This document shows, one piece after another, positions 59,520 through 64,000 of a DNA stretch of 64,000 nt (within the stretch, counting starts at the first letter, position 1; the number at the start of each line of letters is the position of its first letter). The stretch comes from Hyphomicrobiaceae bacterium. Its GTDB lineage: Bacteria > Pseudomonadota > Alphaproteobacteria > Rhizobiales > Aestuariivirgaceae. The notes beneath the pieces are model-generated. The model made no database searches. It saw only the letters and a program-made list of their open reading frames with translations, and was not told where the DNA came from. The stretch lies in the NCBI GenBank assembly GCA_900298995.1, contig OMIC01000026.1, positions 1 to 64,000 of the forward strand. The letters run 5' to 3'. A program made the translations under genes and the position numbers.

Positions 59520-60545
59520 ATGAAAGCAGCGGACGTCGTGAAATACCCCTTCTGGTTTCTGGCGCTGGCCACGGGTGCCCGGTCGTTCCGCGACAACCGG
59601 ATCATCGGTTCGGCGACGCTCAACCGCAAGGGTCTTCACGTGGCGCGAATCCGGACGGCCCATGGTCTGGCCTGGTCGCGGCGGCGGCGGCTCGCGCATC
59701 TGGTGAGCGCCGAGGACCAGGCGGCTTTCGCGCGCGATGGTTTCGTGGTGAAGCACAATTTTCTTGATCCTGACAGTTTCAGCCGCCTCCGGGACGAGGC
59801 GCTGGGCTACCGCGCCACGGCCCGCGAGATGGTGCAGGGCGATACGATCACCCGGCGCATGGCCATCGACGGGCCGGCGCGCCGCGCCATGCCGATGATC
59901 GACGCGCTTCTGGAGCGCAAGGACTGGTCGGGATTGATGCGCTATGTTGCATCGTTCAATCAGGAGCCGCTCTATTACATCCAGACGATCCTCTCGCATG
60001 TGCGCGAGGCGGCCCCGGATCCCCAGACCAATTTCCATGCCGACACCTTCCACCCCAGCATGAAGGCCTGGTTCTTCCTGACCGATGTGGCGGAGGACGA
60101 GGGGCCATTCTGCTATGTGCCGGGCTCGCATCTTCTGACGCCTGAGCGCATTGCCTGGGAGCGTGAGATGAGCATCGGCGCGGCCGAAAACTCCGACCGC
60201 TACTCGGCGCGCGGATCCTTCCGTGCGAGTGCTGCGGATCTGGAGCGCATGAAGCTCCCGAAGCCGAGGGCTTTTGCCGTGCCCGCCAATACGCTGGTGG
60301 TGGGCGACACGGTGGGTTTCCACGCGCGCGGTTTCTCGGCGCGTCCGTCGCGGCGCGTCGAGATCTGGGCCTACAGCCGGCGCAATCCCTTCGTGCCCTG
60401 GACGGGTCTCGATCCGCTGAGCCTGCCCGGCATCGCCGAGGCGCGGATTCCGTTGCTCTGGAAGACACTCGACAGGGCGCAGGCTCTGGGACTGGCCAGC
60501 AACAGCTGGGTGGACAAGGGTCTGAAGCGTCCGCTTGACGACTGA
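59520..60545 (+). CDS. Phytanoyl-CoA dioxygenase (PhyH)-family protein
   Basis: A 341-residue Fe(II)/2-oxoglutarate-type oxygenase. The metal-binding HxD is in TNFHADTFHPS, a distal His likely in DTVGFHARGF, and the 2-oxoglutarate Arg in RPSRRVEIW; FCYVPGSHLL is a typical family strand. The substrate is unknown; related proteins hydroxylate lipids, amino acids or antibiotics. It lies outside the photosynthesis operons, with no PpsR-type site seen. Confidence 0.8.
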   Translation: MKAADVVKYPFWFLALATGARSFRDNRIIGSATLNRKGLHVARIRTAHGLAWSRRRRLAHLVSAEDQAAFARDGFVVKHNFLDPDSFSRLRDEALGYRATAREMVQGDTITRRMAIDGPARRAMPMIDALLERKDWSGLMRYVASFNQEPLYYIQTILSHVREAAPDPQTNFHADTFHPSMKAWFFLTDVAEDEGPFCYVPGSHLLTPERIAWEREMSIGAAENSDRYSARGSFRASAADLERMKLPKPRAFAVPANTLVVGDTVGFHARGFSARPSRRVEIWAYSRRNPFVPWTGLDPLSLPGIAEARIPLLWKTLDRAQALGLASNSWVDKGLKRPLDD

Positions 60546-60716
60546 ACGGGATGTCGGCCGCACACAGCGCAGGATTGCCATCTGGTGGAAAAGGGTCCAC
60601 CTGGGTGAGCTGCTCAATCGCGTAGAGATCGATTTCATCCTGGCTGTGGCCTATCGCCACCGGCATTGCTGAAGCTAAAGAGGCTTCAGTGAAACCGGAC
60701 AGAAGAGCAACAAGCC

Positions 60717-61589
60717 ATGGCTTCGGACAGAGGTCAGTCAACATTCGAATTGCGGCCTGATGCCGATGGCTTCGGCATCGAGTCATTTTCCGATGCTGCG
60801 GCGGTCGCGCGCTATTGTGAGTTGTTTGCGATCGAGACGGTCTGCGCAAGTGAGGCAGAGGACGAGCTTGTCAGCCGTCACGATGCCATCCAGCGGCCGG
60901 TGGCCGTGTACGAGGACAAGCCTTATGCACCGCGTTATGCAAAGCTTTGCCTGCTTCATGCGCTGGCGTTGCAACGCCGGGTGATCACGGTGCTGGAGTT
61001 CGGGAGCGGATTCAGCACGGCCATCCTCGCGGATGCCATGGCAAGGCTGGCGCCGGTATTCGGAGACTGGGCATCGAGCAACACGCGTTGCGACAGGCCT
61101 TTTCATGTCTTCGCGGTGGAGGAGGAGCAGCGTTTCGTGGAGATCACGCGGCGGCGGCTGCGGGGCGTGCTCTCTGCTCATGCGACCGTGTCGCGCAGCT
61201 CGCTGGACATCATCACGCATGACAGCCGTATCGCAACGGTGTTCTCGAGGCTGCCGAATGTGGCGCCTGACCTGATCTATCTCGACGGACCGTCACAGTA
61301 CGGGACGACCGCTGAACTGAACGGGTTTTCCTTCGCCAGCCGGGCACGGATGCCGATGTCGGCGGATATACTGCGCTTCGAGTTCTTTCTCGAGCCGGGA
61401 ACGCTCGTGATCATCGACGGACGCACCCAGAACGCCCGCTTCCTGCGGAGCTATCTCCGGCGCAACTGGGCCTATCGCCACGACAGGAGTCTCGACGTGC
61501 ATTTCCTCGAGCTGCAGGAAGAGCCCATCGGGCCTCTCAATCAGCGCAAGCTCGAGTTCTGCCTCAAGGGCAAGTGGCTGCTGAGTTGA
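60717..61589 (+). CDS. Class I methyltransferase-like protein, unknown
   Basis: A 290-residue protein with the nucleotide-binding glycine motif VLEFGSGFSTAILADAM near residues 92-108 and an acidic end to the next strand (FAVEEEQRF), as in Rossmann-fold methyltransferases. A later DLIYLDGPSQYG resembles a catalytic or substrate loop. No specific function. The upstream gap has a 7-bp inverted repeat (60669-60689) without a T-run. It converges with the AGE-family gene. Confidence 0.55.
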   Translation: MASDRGQSTFELRPDADGFGIESFSDAAAVARYCELFAIETVCASEAEDELVSRHDAIQRPVAVYEDKPYAPRYAKLCLLHALALQRRVITVLEFGSGFSTAILADAMARLAPVFGDWASSNTRCDRPFHVFAVEEEQRFVEITRRRLRGVLSAHATVSRSSLDIITHDSRIATVFSRLPNVAPDLIYLDGPSQYGTTAELNGFSFASRARMPMSADILRFEFFLEPGTLVIIDGRTQNARFLRSYLRRNWAYRHDRSLDVHFLELQEEPIGPLNQRKLEFCLKGKWLLS

Positions 61590-61610
61590 TGTTGCGGCCG
61601 GTGGCCGGGG

Positions 61611-62819
61611 TCAGGTCCCCACCACCTTCATCAGGCTGCCTTTGGCCGGATGGAGCGGGATGAGGCAGGCCTGAAGCGCGTGGTAGAGATCGGGCTTTCC
61701 GGTGAAGAACCTGTCGATGGGGCGCAGGCCGTCGCCAAGTTCGGGAAACCAGCCGCCATTCGAGGGATCGATGAAGTTGGTTGCGGTGAAGTTCCATACC
61801 TTGCGGTACCAGCTCTCGTAGAACGGGTCTGGCTTCAGCGCGTGGAGAAAGGCCGCGGCAGCGATCGCTTCGGCGGCGGACCACCACAGCTTGTGGGCGA
61901 TGGCGGGGCGGTTGTCGAAGTCGAGCGTGTAGTAGAAGCCGCCCGCGGTGTGGTCCCAGCCCAGGGTCACGGCGGCGCGGAAGAGTTTCCCGGCGGCTTC
62001 GATGAAGCGGCCTTCCTGATAGCCGTCGAGCACCCAGAGCTGGGCGATGAGGCGCGACCATTCGAGCGCATGACCCGGCGTGGTTCCGGCCGGGCGGAAC
62101 ATGTCGGACCCTCTGTAGGTGCGGTCGAGGTTCCAGCTGGAATCGAAGTGTTCGCCAACGACATAGTCAAGATCTGCCGCATGGCGGCTGATGATGAGGT
62201 GGGCGATGCTCTTGGCCTTGTCGAGATAAGCCTTGTCGGACGTGGCCTCGAAGGCAGCCATGAGCGCCTCGGTGAGATGCATGTTCGAGTTCTGGCCGCG
62301 ATAGTCGGATATGGTCGACCAGTTGCGCGCATATTCCTCGGAGGAGGCGCCGTGGGCCTTTTCCCAGAAACGGGTCTCGAGGACGTCGGTGATGTCGGTG
62401 AGCAGGGCTTCCGCCATCGGGTGGCCGAGCAGGGTGGCATCGGCCGCCGCCAGCAGCACGAAGGCGTGGCCATAGGCCTGTTTGCTGTCGTCCACAAAGC
62501 CGTCATCGTCGCGCGACCAGCAATAGCCGCCATGGACGGGATCGCGCAGGGACTCCCAGAGATAGCGCATGCCGTGGTCGACGACATCCTCGGCCCCCGG
62601 ACGGCCGAGTTTCGCGCCGATGGCGAAGCAGTGCACCATGCGCGCCGTAGCGTGGATGTGGCGGACCGTTCCGAAGGGCCGTCCGGCAGCGTCAAGGTCG
62701 TAGAAGCCGCCGCGGGGATTGAGCGCGCTGGACTGAAACAGGTTGAACAGGGCATCCGCCTTGTTGATCAGCCAGCTGCGGTGATAGGGACGGGTGGTCC
62801 AGGAAGTGCCTGCGTCCAT
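61611..62819 (-). CDS. N-acylglucosamine 2-epimerase (AGE)-family sugar isomerase
   Basis: A 402-residue (alpha/alpha)6-barrel-type protein. Conserved His and Glu positions of the AGE/YihS fold are seen in NMHLTEALMAAF, PGHALEWSRL and LYHALQACLIP. Members isomerise mannose, sulfoquinovose or N-acylglucosamine; the pattern is closer to aldose-ketose isomerases, but substrate cannot be assigned. The start at MDAGTSW is chosen because the extra 21 residues of the track ORF overlap pbpC. Confidence 0.8.
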   Translation of the reverse strand: MDAGTSWTTRPYHRSWLINKADALFNLFQSSALNPRGGFYDLDAAGRPFGTVRHIHATARMVHCFAIGAKLGRPGAEDVVDHGMRYLWESLRDPVHGGYCWSRDDDGFVDDSKQAYGHAFVLLAAADATLLGHPMAEALLTDITDVLETRFWEKAHGASSEEYARNWSTISDYRGQNSNMHLTEALMAAFEATSDKAYLDKAKSIAHLIISRHAADLDYVVGEHFDSSWNLDRTYRGSDMFRPAGTTPGHALEWSRLIAQLWVLDGYQEGRFIEAAGKLFRAAVTLGWDHTAGGFYYTLDFDNRPAIAHKLWWSAAEAIAAAAFLHALKPDPFYESWYRKVWNFTATNFIDPSNGGWFPELGDGLRPIDRFFTGKPDLYHALQACLIPLHPAKGSLMKVVGT

Positions 62820-62878
62820 GATGGGGTCCGTTGATTGCCGGATGCAGTGTTGCGCGGGTGGCGGCGTCCCGCAAGACG

Positions 62879-64000
62879 TCATTCGATGCGGATGCGGGCG
62901 GTGGCGGTCTTGCCGCGCGCGTCGATGACCGAGAGCCTCGCAAAGCCTGGCGCGGGCCGGTCCCAGACCGCGTCACGGCGGAATTCGCCGGGCACGACCG
63001 GCACGCCGTCGGCGAGCCAGGTGAAGGGCGGTGTGCCGCCCAGCACCTTGAGGCTGAGGATGGGGTCAGCACCTTGAGAAAGCTCGATGCGTGCGCCATC
63101 GGGCGGGAAGGCAATGGCTGGCGGCGTATCGGCGCGCGCGAGGCTCGCGATCTCGGGGAGGCTGCCGGGGCGGAAGCGCTGCAGGGCGGCCGGCAATTCA
63201 CCGGTGCGGGCGATCATGGTTCCGGCGGGTGCGGGACCCAGCGGAGCGCGCGCGCCGCCCAGTCGCTGGAAGGCCTCGAACAGGATTGGGGCGGCCGCCA
63301 TGCGGCCCACGACACCGGGGACGGGCGTGCCGTCGGGCCTGCCCACCCAGACCGCGATGGTGGTGGCCCCGTCATAGCCGATGGCCCAGGCATCGCGGTA
63401 GCCATAGGAGGTGCCCGTCTTGAAGGCGATCTGTCCGCCCAGCGCGTTGGGCGGCGTGGGCGCGCCCTTCAGCACATCGCCGATCATCCAGGCGGCCTGC
63501 GGCTCGAGCAGACGGCGGAGGGTTTTTGCGGATTTGCGCTGGTCCTGCTGCCAGACGAGCGTGACGGGATCGCCGTTGCGCGCGAGGGCCAGGTAGAGCG
63601 CGGCGAGATCGGTCAGGCGGACGCCCGCGCCACCAAGGCCCACGGCGAGGCCGGGACCGGCGTTGCGCGGGAGCGCCAGGCGGACGCCGGCATTGGCGAG
63701 CCGCGCTGCCAGCCGGTCCGGCCCGATGGCGTTGAGCACCTGAAGTGCCGGCACGTTGAGCGATTGCTGAAGCGCGGTGCGGACCGTGACGGTGCCGTGG
63801 AAACTGTCATCGAAGTTTTCCGGCGCATAGGCCCCATAGCGCACGGCGCGGTCATCGATGAGGGTTTCGGGATGCACGAGTCCATCCTCGAAGGCCAACC
63901 CATAGATGAAGGGCTTGAGCGCCGAGCCGGGCGAACGCAGCGCCGCGGCGAGGTCCAGTTGTCCCGCACGCTGGCGGTCGAAATAGCCGGTGCCGCCGAC
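62879..64000 (-). CDS. pbpC: Penicillin-binding protein 1C, C-terminal part (partial)
   Basis: The frame is open to the window end, so the N-terminal glycosyltransferase part lies outside. The transpeptidase domain is present: the catalytic Ser motif in SPGSALKPFIYGLAFEDG, then QQSLNVPALQVL, and the KTG motif in IAFKTGTSYGYRDAWAIG. The C-terminal domain after about residue 300 of this fragment (PPFTWLADGVPV) is the PBP1C-type beta domain. It polymerises and crosslinks peptidoglycan at the membrane. The stop lies 60 bases before the AGE gene start. Confidence 0.9.
   Translation of the reverse strand, partial: VGGTGYFDRQRAGQLDLAAALRSPGSALKPFIYGLAFEDGLVHPETLIDDRAVRYGAYAPENFDDSFHGTVTVRTALQQSLNVPALQVLNAIGPDRLAARLANAGVRLALPRNAGPGLAVGLGGAGVRLTDLAALYLALARNGDPVTLVWQQDQRKSAKTLRRLLEPQAAWMIGDVLKGAPTPPNALGGQIAFKTGTSYGYRDAWAIGYDGATTIAVWVGRPDGTPVPGVVGRMAAAPILFEAFQRLGGARAPLGPAPAGTMIARTGELPAALQRFRPGSLPEIASLARADTPPAIAFPPDGARIELSQGADPILSLKVLGGTPPFTWLADGVPVVPGEFRRDAVWDRPAPGFARLSVIDARGKTATARIRIE

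Noticed and set aside
59421-60638. 405-residue minus-strand ORF opposite the PhyH-type gene
   Set aside because: Shadow frame; the plus-strand gene has the HxD and Arg motifs of the family.
60669-60689. CTGAAGC/GCTTCAG stem as a terminator after the PhyH-type gene
   Set aside because: The stem is only 7 bp, lies about 125 bases after the stop and has no T-run.
59956-60849. 297-residue minus-strand ORF spanning the 60.55-60.72 kb gap
   Set aside because: A short stretch (DEIDLYAIEQLTQVDPF) looks protein-like, but most of the ORF is an Arg/Pro/Ser shadow of two plus-strand genes; a remnant of a small gene cannot be excluded.

Overview
The window is a nearly complete photosynthesis gene cluster (PGC) of a purple, anoxygenic phototrophic alphaproteobacterium. 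The evidence is a type II reaction centre (puhA, pufLM, tetraheme pufC), LH1 (pufBA) and LH2 (pucBA) antennae, the bacteriochlorophyll a genes from Mg-chelatase to bacteriochlorophyll synthase, spirilloxanthin-series carotenoid genes (crtE, F, D, C, B, I; no crtA), and the regulator pair AerR/PpaA and PpsR. The gene order resembles PGCs of Rhizobiales-type alphaproteobacteria; I do not name a genus. Only the oxygen-dependent cyclase AcsF is seen (no bchE).

Layout. 1-992: end of a sugar-type ABC ATPase gene, an AhpD-like gene and a DUF2177 membrane gene. 16342-1060 (minus): bchF-N-B-H-L-M-lhaA-puhABC-orf100-acsF-puhE-hemA, tightly packed with many 4-base overlaps. 16471-18670 (plus): aerR and ppsR, divergent from bchF. 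18.7-24.1 kb: a non-photosynthetic insert (hypothetical protein, secreted protein, secreted beta-helix protein, Tat-exported alpha/beta hydrolase, malic enzyme). 24.4-25.3 kb: bchG. 25.3-28.1 kb: second insert (Ntn amide hydrolase, HAD lipoprotein, secreted protein). 28.2-33.0 kb (plus): PucC-family orf428, bchP, tspO, small membrane protein, cycA, fni. 46.7-33.0 kb (minus): crtE-crtF-bchC-X-Y-Z-pufQ-B-A-L-M-C-pucB-A-C-orf195, so the LH2 genes directly follow the puf genes. 46.8-49.2 kb (plus): crtD-crtC. 58.8-49.2 kb (minus): bchI-D-O-crtI-crtB-35-codon ORF-two secreted Asp-box propeller genes. 58.9-64.0 kb: flanking genes (secreted protein, PhyH-type dioxygenase, methyltransferase-like protein, AGE-family isomerase, partial pbpC).

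Regulation. Eight exact copies and one near copy of the PpsR/CrtJ operator TGT-N12-ACA sit before aerR/bchF, bchG (two), orf428-bchP, bchC (two), crtE/crtD, crtI and bchI, which would place most pigment operons under the PpsR encoded here. No such site was found before pufQ/pufB or pucB. Strong inverted repeats lie between pufA and pufL and between pucA and pucC, consistent with differential mRNA stability of antenna messages.

Most notable: (i) an LH2 alpha subunit with Phe-Phe at positions 44-45, where Tyr/Trp normally hydrogen-bond B850, and a roughly 50-residue C-terminal extension; (ii) an unrecognised 195-residue protein with an internal repeat directly downstream of pucC; (iii) a carotenoid operon running through a 35-residue membrane microprotein into tandem secreted propellers; (iv) a lower-GC look to much of the first 16 kb compared with the rest; (v) a PpsR operator overlapping the crtI start codon. 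All statements come from reading the sequence; no database search was run.
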